Source of the DNA: VAXT01 sp963827725
Lineage (GTDB): Bacteria > Actinomycetota > Thermoleophilia > Gaiellales > Gaiellaceae
Assembly (NCBI GenBank): GCA_963827725.1
Contig: CAWHBM010000001.1
Span: 372,001 to 436,000 of the forward strand
Length of the DNA: 64,000 bases
Direction of reading: 5' to 3'
The stretch's first letter is position 1; the number at the start of each line of letters is the position of its first letter. Positions 27,910-35,180 of the stretch are shown one piece after another. The notes beneath the pieces were generated by a model. That model did not search any database. It was given only the letters and a program-made list of their open reading frames with translations, and was not told the DNA's origin. The translations under genes were made by a program, and so were the position numbers.

Positions 27910-28008
27910 TCATCGCCGCCTCGGCTCCGCGCCGTCATCCCCAGCGATTTCCGTCAGGCCGAGCTGGTGCAGGAGCGTGACGCCGTCCGAGTAGATGTTG
28001 CCGGGTTC
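27910..28008 (-). pseudogene. C-terminal remnant of a SnoaL-like protein
   Basis: The minus strand at 27943-28000 encodes NIYSDGVTLLHQLGLTEIA, nearly identical to the C-terminus of the SnoaL-like protein at 53078-53509 (VYSDGVTLLRQLGLTEIA). No start or body of the gene is present here. It is a leftover of a second copy, about 600 bases outside the first tRNA-Asp fragment. Confidence 0.6.
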
Positions 28009-28445
28009 TACGTCGGCGGGTTGAGGGTTGTCGCGACCTTCTCAGTCGCCTTCCGCTCGGCCTCGCTGACCGGAGTCCCCTCTTCCTTGTGAGCCTCGGC
28101 GACACGCGAGGCGACATCTAGGACAAACCGCTTGTAGGCGGCGACCTCGTCTGGAGTAGCCTTCTCCTCCAATAGGACGACCGCCTCGCGGAGGCGCCCG
28201 AGGCCGACCTCGTCGAGCTCTTCTGCCGAGTCATACCGCTTCATCTCCGGCTTCTCGGCGACGAGCGCATCCAACAGCTCGCTTTCACCGAGCTCCTTTC
28301 TCGCCTCCGCGTAGGTTTTGGCGATCGCCCAGGTCTCGCGGAACGACCCGCCTTTGTCCGCCATCAGCACGACCATGCCGGCCGTAGGTCCCCCCTCACG
28401 GACGAGGTCCCATTCCTCCGTCGTGAAGTCGGCCTTCGTCGTCAT
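28008..28445 (-). CDS. Hypothetical helical protein
   Basis: 145 residues, acidic and almost entirely helical (TTEEWDLVREGGPTAGMVVLMADKGGSFRETWAIAKTYAEAR...). The opening resembles proteins annotated as TerB-like or unknown in soil actinobacteria, but I cannot assign it. ATG at 28445 has a GGAAGGGGA-type ribosome site. It is the last complete gene before the tRNA-Asp fragment array. Confidence 0.7.
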   Translation of the reverse strand: MTTKADFTTEEWDLVREGGPTAGMVVLMADKGGSFRETWAIAKTYAEARKELGESELLDALVAEKPEMKRYDSAEELDEVGLGRLREAVVLLEEKATPDEVAAYKRFVLDVASRVAEAHKEEGTPVSEAERKATEKVATTLNPPT

Positions 28446-28594
28446 CCGCGTCCCCTTCCGATCGATTGCTTGCGACAGAGATTCAACACAACTCGCTCGG
28501 GGTGAATCGTTAATTAGGTGGCCCGCACCTCAACGGGCTCGACGATGGCCCAATCCCGTGCCGATCGCCGACGGTCAAGTTTGCGGTGTCATAC

Positions 28595-28643
28595 AGAGAC
28601 GGGAGCGACGGGACTCGAACCCGCGACCTCCGGCGTGACAGGC
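28595..28643 (-). repeat. att-like site 1: 3' half of tRNA-Asp
   Basis: 49 bases identical to 52982-53030, that is, the 3' half of the intact tRNA-Asp gene (T-arm, acceptor strand, anticodon 3' side) plus five bases of its 3' flank. The 5' half of the tRNA is missing. This is the typical scar of a tyrosine-recombinase element integrated in a tRNA gene. Confidence 0.85.
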
Positions 28644-28748
28644 TTGAGCAGAGCGGGATTAGCGGGAACTAGCTAGGACGAATCCGCGTGATCAGCCGCC
28701 TCTGCGGCGGCTGTTTGAGCGCGCGACACCGGCTGGTTCGAACCCGTA

Positions 28749-28767
28749 CTTGCCAAACACTTGCCAA
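28749..28767. repeat. Arm-like direct repeats beside att 1
   Basis: CTTGCCAA at 28749-28756 and again at 28760-28767, an 11-base period, 108 bases from the GACAG end of the tRNA core. The other two partial tRNA copies have similar pairs at 110 and 107 bases. Confidence 0.45.
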
Positions 28768-28923
28768 GCGCAGAAGCTCAAGGCGAGGAATCTCTAAGAA
28801 CGAAAGGCGATTGGCGTTGCGCCCCCCGCAGCACGGGTTCGGATCAGAGCCGCTCGTCGCGAGCCGCTGAGAGCTGATCTGCGGCCTGCGAGCGTCCGGG
28901 GCGAGTCGCTCTAGGTCCTGGAG

Positions 28924-29109
28924 TCAGGTCGAACTGACGCTCGACGCCTCGACGTCGTAGGCGTCGGCAGCGATGCGCTCGCGGAGTTGCTCTTCGGTGC
29001 GCTGCGGATCCGGGTGATATCGCTCGAAGTGCCCGCGGGCAAGGCGGAACAGCTCCTCGTCGTCCGCTCCCTCGAGCCTCAGTCCGCAGGGACAGTCGAT
29101 CGCTCTCAT
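28924..29109 (-). CDS. DUF1059 small metal-binding-type protein
   Basis: 61 residues from ATG at 29109. Begins MRAIDCPCGLRLEGADDEEL, then His residues in GHFERYHPDPQRTEEQLRERI, the pattern of DUF1059 proteins (two Cys, two His). Its start overlaps the methyltransferase stop as TGATG, so it is coupled to translation of the full methyltransferase. The function is unknown; DUF1059 genes often accompany this type of methyltransferase. Confidence 0.85.
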   Translation of the reverse strand: MRAIDCPCGLRLEGADDEELFRLARGHFERYHPDPQRTEEQLRERIAADAYDVEASSVSST

Positions 29110-29906
29110 CACGTGCTCCCTTCAGGTTTGTAGGCCTTCACGGTCGTTCCGCGGGCGCCGAACTTCTCCGCTTTGCGACGGGTGTCCTCGAACGCTGAGC
29201 GGGCGTAGGTGTCGATGAGGTCGCCGGTCTCGATCCCTTCGAAGCCGTGCTGCTCGAGGAGGCTGGCGTACTCTGCTTCCAGCAGAGCCCCGGCGATTCA
29301 GCCAGTCCAGAGGTCGATGTTCCGCCGCCCTTCTTCCGAGACAGGACGCTGGATCGTGACATCGGCAAGCTGGAGGCGGCCGCCAGGCCGGAGGACGCGG
29401 AAGAGCTCGGCGAAGACAGCGTCCTTGTCGGGGATCAGGTCGATGACGCCGTTCGAGATCACGACGTCGAAGTTCGCATCGGTGAAGGGCAGCCGTTCCG
29501 CCTCGCTCTCGACGAACTGGACGTTCCCGGTGGCGAGCTCGTCGGCGCTTGCCCGTGCCTTGGCGATCATCTCGGGGGTCATGTCGATCCCAGTGACGCT
29601 GCCTTCGGCGCCGACCATCTGGGCAGCGACGAGCGAGTCGGTGCCAGCGCCGGAGCCGAGGTCGAGTACCTCCTCGCCCGGCTGCAGCGGCCCGAGCGAG
29701 AACGGGTTCGCGACCCCGGCGAAAGACTCGGCCGAGCCGTCCGGGACGCGCGCAAGCAGCTCGGGCGGGTAGCCGAGGTCGAGCGCCCAGGCGCGTCCGG
29801 TCGGAAAGATGAACTCAGTCTCCGGCTCAGCCGAGACTTGTGCGTAGGTCTTCTTGATCTCGCACTTGAGCGTCTCGACGTCGATGTCGACTCTCACGGA
29901 CATCAT
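29109..29906 (-). CDS. ArsM-like SAM methyltransferase with in-frame TGA, candidate selenoprotein
   Basis: 265 codons with TGA at codon 203 (29298-29300). Before it: SAM loop VLDLGSGAGTDSLVAAQ, GIDMTPEMI and ISNGVIDLIPDK. Around it: NIDLWTG-TGA-IAGALLEAEY. ArsM-type relatives have Cys at this point (WTGC-IAG). After it the same frame runs 63 more codons with family-like sequence (LLEQHGFEGIETGDLIDTYA) to a stop that overlaps the DUF1059 start. A SECIS-like hairpin follows the TGA. So Sec insertion is likely; a TGC-to-TGA base error is the main alternative. Confidence 0.72.
29271..29300 (-). promoter_or_regulatory. Candidate bacterial SECIS element
   Basis: On the mRNA the TGA is followed after 10 bases by CUCUGC-UGGAA-GCAGAG, a perfect 6-bp stem plus a possible G-U pair. 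The apical loop starts 17 bases after the UGA and has G at its second position. Bacterial SECIS models ask for a loop 16-37 bases downstream with G in the first two positions, which this meets. Confidence 0.6.
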
Positions 29907-29925
29907 CTACTCCCTTGCTCCCATG

Positions 29926-30750
29926 TCACGCCACGACCGTTACGCGGAGGAAGGTCGCAGGGATGGACGTGGCATCCTCGCTCGAGCTTGTGTTCTGGCT
30001 GTTGAAGAGGTTTTCGAGCTCGGCTTGTAGGTCATCTTCGCGGCCGTCGCCGGCTGCAGCCTCAAACGCGTTCATGGTCGGCCCGTAGTAGGTCCTGAAC
30101 ACGTCAAGAAGCTCCGCTGGGGTGCCGGGGAAGTTGAACGTGTAGGTGTCCCGCTGGAACGAGACGTTCTCTGCGGGCACTCCCGCGGCCGCGAATCGCT
30201 CGATCACCTGCTCCTCGACGCCCCAGGTCATGGGGCTGATGAACCCTTCCGGGGGAGGCGGCGAGTAGGCGGAGCTGATCTTCAGAATCTGGGCCACAAG
30301 CGTCGGGTCGTTCGGGATCCAGTTGCCCATCACGATCCGGCCGCCCGGCCGCGTCACGCGAACGAGCTCCTTGGCCACGTCGAGCGGCCTTGGAGCGAAC
30401 ATCGCCCCGAAGATGCTGACGACCAGGTCGAAGCTGTCATCCTCGAGCCCGCTCAGATCGGACGCATCGCCTTCCTGGAAGCGGCAGTTGTTGAGGCCGA
30501 GGCTCTGTGCGCGCGCGTTTCCCGCGTCGACGAGGTTGCTGGCGATGTCGACCCCGAGGACGTCCGCGCCGAGCTTCGCCGCCGGAATCGCTGTCGTCCC
30601 GTCGCCGCTGCCGAGGTCGAGGACATCGAGCCCTTCCGTGATCCCCAGCGACGCCACGAGCTGCTCGCCGCTTGCCCGCATGCTCGCTGCGATGCGGGTG
30701 AAGTCGCCCTTCTCCCACAGTTCTTTGTTCGGATTCGCAATCATCGTCAC
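29926..30750 (-). CDS. Class I SAM methyltransferase
   Basis: 274 residues. SAM loop LDVLDLGSGDGTTAIPAA, second acidic strand LGVDIASNLV, GDASDL segment and a Methyltransf_11-like core (FDLVVSIFGAMFAPRP, VTRPGGRIVMGNW). It lies 19 bases upstream of the candidate selenoprotein methyltransferase in the same operon, so both may act on one substrate, possibly a metalloid or thiol compound. The substrate is not shown by sequence. Confidence 0.88.
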   Translation of the reverse strand: MTMIANPNKELWEKGDFTRIAASMRASGEQLVASLGITEGLDVLDLGSGDGTTAIPAAKLGADVLGVDIASNLVDAGNARAQSLGLNNCRFQEGDASDLSGLEDDSFDLVVSIFGAMFAPRPLDVAKELVRVTRPGGRIVMGNWIPNDPTLVAQILKISSAYSPPPPEGFISPMTWGVEEQVIERFAAAGVPAENVSFQRDTYTFNFPGTPAELLDVFRTYYGPTMNAFEAAAGDGREDDLQAELENLFNSQNTSSSEDATSIPATFLRVTVVA

Positions 30751-30806
30751 GCCCTTCGCCGGTGTTCATCTAGTGGGTCGAGCGTAGCGTGGGCGCACCT
30801 CACGGC

Positions 30807-32069
30807 CTAGGCGTGGTTGCCGATGTCGGCCATCGGTTCTGCCGATAGCCGCGGATGTGCCGACCAGCGTGTCGCGGCCACCCAGAGGCCGCTCGCCCCG
30901 GTGAGAGCGGCGACGACGGCGATCGCCTTGCCGGCGCCGAGCGTGTCGGCGACGATGCCGGTGATCAGGGCGCCGGCGACGAAGCCGAAGTCGCGCCAGA
31001 AGCGGTAGACGCCAACAGCGGGCGCACGTTGGACGGGCTCGACCGCATCGGAGACTGCGGCAATCAGGGTCGGGTAGACGAGCGCAGTGCCCGCGCCGAG
31101 CAGTACCGCTGCGAGCAGAGCCGGTGCGAAGCCACCACCGCCGGCGACGAGGAGTGCTAGCGCGCCTGTCTGGACGAGCATCCCGGCCACGATCAACGGC
31201 TTTCGGCCTGTGTGGTCCGAGAGCCAGCCGGTCAGGAGCTGGCCGAGACCCCAGACGGCCGGGTAGGCGGCCGCGACGAGTCCGATCTCGGTGACGCTGG
31301 CGCCATTCGCAGCCAGGTAGAGCGGCACGAGCCCCCAGGCGAGAGCGTCGTTGAGGTTGTTGGCCAGCCCTGCCTGGGAGCAGGCGCGAAGTACGGGATC
31401 GGCGAACGTGCCTTGGCGGAGCGCCTGCCGCAGCGTTTGCCGGCCACCATTGCCGTGATCGCGCTGCTCGAGCTCGACGTAGGCGGCGGTGTCGCGCACG
31501 AACAGGATCGACGCGAGCAGCCCAACCGTGACGACGATGAGGGCGCCGACCCAGACGACTGTGCGCGGTGCGAACGTGGCGGCGAGCGCGCCGGTGGCGA
31601 ACGCGGCGAGCGCGACGCCGAGGTAGCCAGCCGACTCGTTCAGGCCGAGTGCGAGCCCGCGCCGGCGCGGCCCGGCCAGGTCGATCTTCATCAGCACCGT
31701 CATCGACCAGGCGAATCCCTGGCTGGCGCCGAGGAAGACGTTGGCGGCGACGACGAAGGACCAGTTCGGTGCGACCGCAATCAGCAGCGGGACGGGCAGC
31801 GCGAGCAGCCAGCCGGCGACGAGCAGCCGCTTGCGGCCGACGCGGTCGGCGAGACCGCCGGCGGCGAGGTTCGAGACCGCCTTCGCGACCCCGAAAGCGA
31901 CGACGAAGGAGAGGATCGCGACATGCGAGTCGAGGTGGAAGTCGCGCTCGCCGACGAGCGGCAGGACGCTGCGCTCGAGTCCGACCATCGCACCGACAAA
32001 GCCGTTCAGCAGGACGAGCAGGCCGAACTGGCGCGCGTTCGCGCGCAGACCGAGCTGAACGTCAGTCAC
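30807..32069 (-). CDS. MFS transporter, 12-helix type
   Basis: 420 residues, twelve helices. MFS loop 2-3 motif present as NLAAGGLADRVGRKRLLVAG and its repeat in the second half as TGWLSDHTGRKPLIVAG. Overlaps the MBL protein stop as ATGA. In this operon it may export the product of the two methyltransferases; that is inference. Confidence 0.9.
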   Translation of the reverse strand: MTDVQLGLRANARQFGLLVLLNGFVGAMVGLERSVLPLVGERDFHLDSHVAILSFVVAFGVAKAVSNLAAGGLADRVGRKRLLVAGWLLALPVPLLIAVAPNWSFVVAANVFLGASQGFAWSMTVLMKIDLAGPRRRGLALGLNESAGYLGVALAAFATGALAATFAPRTVVWVGALIVVTVGLLASILFVRDTAAYVELEQRDHGNGGRQTLRQALRQGTFADPVLRACSQAGLANNLNDALAWGLVPLYLAANGASVTEIGLVAAAYPAVWGLGQLLTGWLSDHTGRKPLIVAGMLVQTGALALLVAGGGGFAPALLAAVLLGAGTALVYPTLIAAVSDAVEPVQRAPAVGVYRFWRDFGFVAGALITGIVADTLGAGKAIAVVAALTGASGLWVAATRWSAHPRLSAEPMADIGNHA

Positions 32070-32821
32070 GCCTCTACGGCGACGCGGCCGGCGCGGTTGG
32101 CAGCCACGATCGCCGTCTGACCGATGGGCGGCGGCGGCACGTCGACGAGCAGCGCCTGCGCAAAGCCGTCGGCGTCGGCGTGTGCGAGCGCTGAGTTGTG
32201 CGTCCGCTCGAACCCGATCGAGGAGAACGGGTTGCTGGAGAGCGCGCGGCCGCAGACCGAGCCGCCGAAGTGGCTCGGGTAGACGAGCACCCCATCCGGC
32301 AGCTCGAGCAGCCGCGCAATCGACCCGTGCAACTGCCGTGCGAGCGGCTCCGGATCACCGCCGGCGTGCAGATCGGGCCGGCCGACGTCACCGACGAGCA
32401 AAGAATCGCCTGTGAAAACGAGCCATGGCTCCTCGTCGCCGCGGCGACGGTCGGCGACGACGTAGGCGTGATGAGCCGGCGCGTGGCCCGGCGTCGCCAG
32501 CGCACGCACAATCGTGTTGCCCAGCTCGACCGTCTCGCCGTCGGCCAACGGCACATGGTCGAACTCGACACCGGCACCGGCAGGAACGTAAGCGGTTGCG
32601 CCAGTCGCTTCGACGAGCGCCGGCAAGCCCGAGACGTGGTCAGCCTGCACGTGCGTCTCGAAGACGGCGACGATCGGCGCGCCGACACGCTCCGCCTCGG
32701 CCACGTACTCGTCGACGAGCTCGACGTGCGGATCGACAACGGCCAGCGCAGACTTGCTGAGGCAGCCGAAGAGGTAGCTCGCGCACGCGGTCGGCTCGTA
32801 CAGGTAGGGGCGAAAGATCAC
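32066..32821 (-). CDS. MBL-fold hydrolase, persulfide dioxygenase (ETHE1)-like
   Basis: 251 residues. Metal motif THVQADHVSG (HxxxDH), then TPGHAPAHH and the ETHE1-type sequence FTGDSLLVGDVGRPDL; C-terminal His in VYPSHFGGSVCG. Persulfide dioxygenases oxidise glutathione- or thiol-persulfides with Fe(II). Here it leads an operon with an exporter and methyltransferases, which suggests sulfur, selenium or arsenic chemistry. Cys residues in CASYLFGC near the start are unusual. Confidence 0.85.
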   Translation of the reverse strand: MIFRPYLYEPTACASYLFGCLSKSALAVVDPHVELVDEYVAEAERVGAPIVAVFETHVQADHVSGLPALVEATGATAYVPAGAGVEFDHVPLADGETVELGNTIVRALATPGHAPAHHAYVVADRRRGDEEPWLVFTGDSLLVGDVGRPDLHAGGDPEPLARQLHGSIARLLELPDGVLVYPSHFGGSVCGRALSSNPFSSIGFERTHNSALAHADADGFAQALLVDVPPPPIGQTAIVAANRAGRVAVEA

Positions 32822-32884
32822 GATCGCAGGGTAGGGCGGCGCGATACCATGGGCAAGACGAATGTCCCGATGGGAGGTATCGCC

Positions 32885-33826
32885 TTGACCGATAGCGCGC
32901 TTTCGCTCATTTGGGACGCGACTCGTCTCCGTCTACTGGTCGAGATTGGTCGGCAGGGATCCGTCTCCGCCGCGGCCCGCACGATCGGGATCGGGCAACC
33001 GACTGCGAGCGAGCACCTGCGCACTCTCGAAGGCGCCGCTGGGCAGCGGCTCGTTGAGCGAAACGGCAGGGGCAGCACGTTGACCGAGGCCGGCAATCTG
33101 CTCGCCCTCCACGCGGGCCAGGCTCTGCAGACGCTCCGGGCGGGGGAGGAGGAGCTTCAGCGGCTCTCCGGGCTCGAGGCGGGAACGATCCACATCGGCG
33201 CCTCGACGACCCCCGGTGTCTATCTCCTCCCCGACACCCTCGGCTGTTTCCGCCGCGACCATCCCAACGTCACCGTCGAAGTCGAGATCGCCTCAACAGG
33301 CGAGATCCTTGACCGGCTGCTGGCCGGCCGAGTGCAACTCGCGCTCATAGGCGAGAGCGACCCCGACGAGCGGATCGAACTCGAGCCGTTCATCAGCGAC
33401 GAGATTGTCGGCGTCGCCAAGCCGGGCACCGTCCAGCTGCGCAACGGGCGCGCGTCGGCGAAGCAGCTCGCAGACCAAACCCTGCTCGTCCGCGAACCAC
33501 GCTCGAGCACACGCCGCGTCAGCGACCGCGCGCTAGCAGGCGCCGGAATCTGGCCAGCCCGCACCTGGGAGCTCGACTCGAGCGAGGCGATCAAGCGCGC
33601 CGCCCGCGAGGGTCTCGGCGTCGCCTTCCTCTCCCGCTACGCCGTCGCCGAGGAGATCGCCCGCGGCGAACTCGAGTCCTTCCGAATCGGCAAGCCGCTC
33701 GAACGTAGCCTCCACATCGCACGGCTCTCGCGTCGACCGCTCTCGCCCAGCGAACGCGGCTTCGTCGAGACGCTGAACCGCTGTTGCCTGAAGAGCGAGG
33801 CGTTCGCGAGCGCCTGCGTCGCCTGA
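32885..33826 (+). CDS. LysR-type transcriptional regulator
   Basis: 313 residues from TTG at 32885, with GGGAGGT 6 bases upstream, better supported than the ATG at 32849. N-terminal helix-turn-helix (RLLVEIGRQGSVSAAARTIGIGQPTASEHLRTLE), then a LysR effector domain (IHIGASTTPGVYLLP, VEIASTGEILDRLLAG). Divergent from the MBL-MFS-methyltransferase operon with 63 bases between, so it likely controls it. The last residues (CCLKSEAFASACVA) lie in a 330-bp sequence repeated at 52657, so the native C-terminus may have been replaced. Confidence 0.88.
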   Translation: MTDSALSLIWDATRLRLLVEIGRQGSVSAAARTIGIGQPTASEHLRTLEGAAGQRLVERNGRGSTLTEAGNLLALHAGQALQTLRAGEEELQRLSGLEAGTIHIGASTTPGVYLLPDTLGCFRRDHPNVTVEVEIASTGEILDRLLAGRVQLALIGESDPDERIELEPFISDEIVGVAKPGTVQLRNGRASAKQLADQTLLVREPRSSTRRVSDRALAGAGIWPARTWELDSSEAIKRAAREGLGVAFLSRYAVAEEIARGELESFRIGKPLERSLHIARLSRRPLSPSERGFVETLNRCCLKSEAFASACVA

Positions 33827-34105
33827 CGCGCCACGACGGCCGCGCCGTTCTTCGGCAGGAACGCTTCGGCGGGGTCGACTCCGGACGCCTCCACTCCAGC
33901 GTTTCGGAGCCTTGCGGGACCGTCTTCGTTTCTGGAGCGGCCGTAAACCGTTCCTAATTCGTGCGACCGGCTACAAGCGAGCAGACAAAATGATGCTTTT
34001 TGCAGGTATTTTGTCCAAACGCGTTTGGGCCAAGGGATTGGGCCACGCGGCCGAAGGCGGAGTCCGATTAGACAACAGAAATGCCTATTTGCAGGCACTT
34101 CAAAC
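33776..34105. repeat. Long direct repeat, copy A, left of att 2
   Basis: About 330 bases that match 52657-52984 with substitutions, both running straight into a tRNA-Asp sequence. Shared blocks include the segment around GCGAGCGCCTGCGTCGCCTG, GTGCGACCGGCTACAAGC, two TTGGGCCA repeats (34025, 34038) and TGCCTATTTGCAGGCACTTC. It also covers the 3' end of the LysR gene. No other gene is seen in 33827-34417. Confidence 0.8.
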
Positions 34106-34149
34106 GACGGGAGCGACGGGACTCGAACCCGCGACCTCCGGCGTGACAG
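34106..34149 (-). repeat. att-like site 2: 3' half of tRNA-Asp
   Basis: 44 bases identical to the 3' half of the intact tRNA-Asp (52987-region), from the acceptor end to GACAG at the anticodon stem; beyond that the sequence departs from the tRNA. Confidence 0.85.
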
Positions 34150-34258
34150 TTGGGCGGCACGGTTTGCCGTTGATCGCCCTTAGTCGCATCTGGTCGCATC
34201 TGACGGCGTTCTGGGCCCGGTCAGGTCGCCAGTGGTTGGTGATGGTCGCCACCGCTGT

Positions 34259-34275
34259 GTTCCAAAATCGTTCCA
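34259..34275. repeat. Arm-like direct repeats beside att 2
   Basis: GTTCCA at 34259-34264 and 34270-34275, an 11-base period, 110 bases from the end of the tRNA core. Confidence 0.45.
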
Positions 34276-34417
34276 TCCACACCGCTGCACGGCGACGCGG
34301 GCGAGCAAGGCGGGCCGCCCGATGGTCGACAACACCCTTCCGGCTGGCACGGCCTGACCTGATCGCGACTTGGCGCCCCGCTTGTGCTCGCGCGAGCACC
34401 GTCCTAGGCTCGCAAGC

Positions 34418-34864
34418 ATGAGCGACGCGGCAGAGGCCCGCACGACCACAACCTGGCAGGGGAAGCGCGGCCCGAACTTCTTCCTGCGGGCGCTTTGGTA
34501 CATCTTCATCGGCTGGTGGCTGACCGGTTACGCACTGGCGATCGGCTATTTCGCGGGGTTGACCATCATCGGGCTTCCGCTGGCGTTCTGGATCTTCAAT
34601 CGCACCGGAACGCTCCTGACTCTGCGCCCCCGGTCGCAGACGGCGACGATCGTCCAGGTTGATGGGATGGCGGCCGTCTTCCATGAGGGGGCGCAGCAGC
34701 GCTCGCTTTGGATCCGCGCGATTTGGTTCGTTCTAATCGGCTGGTGGGCGGCCGGAATGTGGATGTTCGTCGCCTATTTGATCAGCTTGACGATCATCGG
34801 CCTCCCGGCCGGGATCATGATGCTCAACCGGCTTCCCGAGGTCTTCACGCTTCACCGAAACTAA
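34418..34864 (+). CDS. YccF-family membrane protein
   Basis: 148 residues from ATG at 34418. Two copies of the YccF (DUF307) motif: FLRALWYIFIGWWLTGYALAI...LTIIGLP and WIRAIWFVLIGWWAAGMWMFV...LTIIGLPAG. Four membrane segments. The role of YccF proteins is unknown. A second, distinct YccF gene lies at 52184-52606 near the other end of the array. Confidence 0.85.
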   Translation: MSDAAEARTTTTWQGKRGPNFFLRALWYIFIGWWLTGYALAIGYFAGLTIIGLPLAFWIFNRTGTLLTLRPRSQTATIVQVDGMAAVFHEGAQQRSLWIRAIWFVLIGWWAAGMWMFVAYLISLTIIGLPAGIMMLNRLPEVFTLHRN

Positions 34865-35180
34865 CGCGCGGGGAGCCGCTAGCGGCAGGACAGGCGAAAC
34901 CGCTTCCAGTGCGTGTCGACGATTCTGTCCGTGATGCGCTTCGCGAGTGGCGCCGGCGGCTCGCGCCCGCGCTCGCGGAAACGCATCGTTGCGGCAATTG
35001 ATACGCCGGCGGCGGAGGAATAGGTTCGACACTGCTGATCGCGGTTCTTGTCGGGCGCCCGGATCCAGTGCGAAGCCCAGCGAACCCCTGTGTCGGCCCC
35101 TGCCGCTGCGACTCGCCCTCGCGGCACCCAGGACGGGGGCGGCTCGGTCTCCCGCCGACGCAGCGACAGGTGGCGCGAGG
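34865..35180. other. Gene-free interval
   Basis: 316 bases between the convergent YccF and GTPase genes. I see no coding frame with usual codon character, no tRNA and no clear terminator hairpin. Confidence 0.5.

Larger units (their letters stand above)
28446..28923. other. Gene-free stretch with the first tRNA-Asp fragment
   Basis: No convincing gene on either strand. It contains the partial tRNA copy at 28595-28643 and a pair of direct repeats at 28749-28767. The only long open frame (from 28688) reads through these and has no coding character. Confidence 0.6.
28595..34149. mobile_element. Element I of the tRNA-Asp array (5.5 kb)
   Basis: Bounded by partial tRNA-Asp copies at 28595 and 34106 in the same orientation. 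Cargo: DUF1059, two methyltransferases, MFS transporter, MBL-fold protein and LysR regulator. The right end is a 330-bp block shared with element III. No integrase gene is present. Reading the segment as one integrated unit is inference from the repeats. Confidence 0.6.

Noticed and set aside
29298..29300. Simple truncation of the methyltransferase at the TGA
   Set aside because: The same frame continues with family-like sequence for 63 codons and its final stop overlaps the next gene start, which fits read-through better than truncation, although a base error is not excluded.
32849..32884. ATG at 32849 as the LysR start
   Set aside because: The TTG at 32885 has a GGGAGGT site at the right distance and gives the normal N-terminus for the family.
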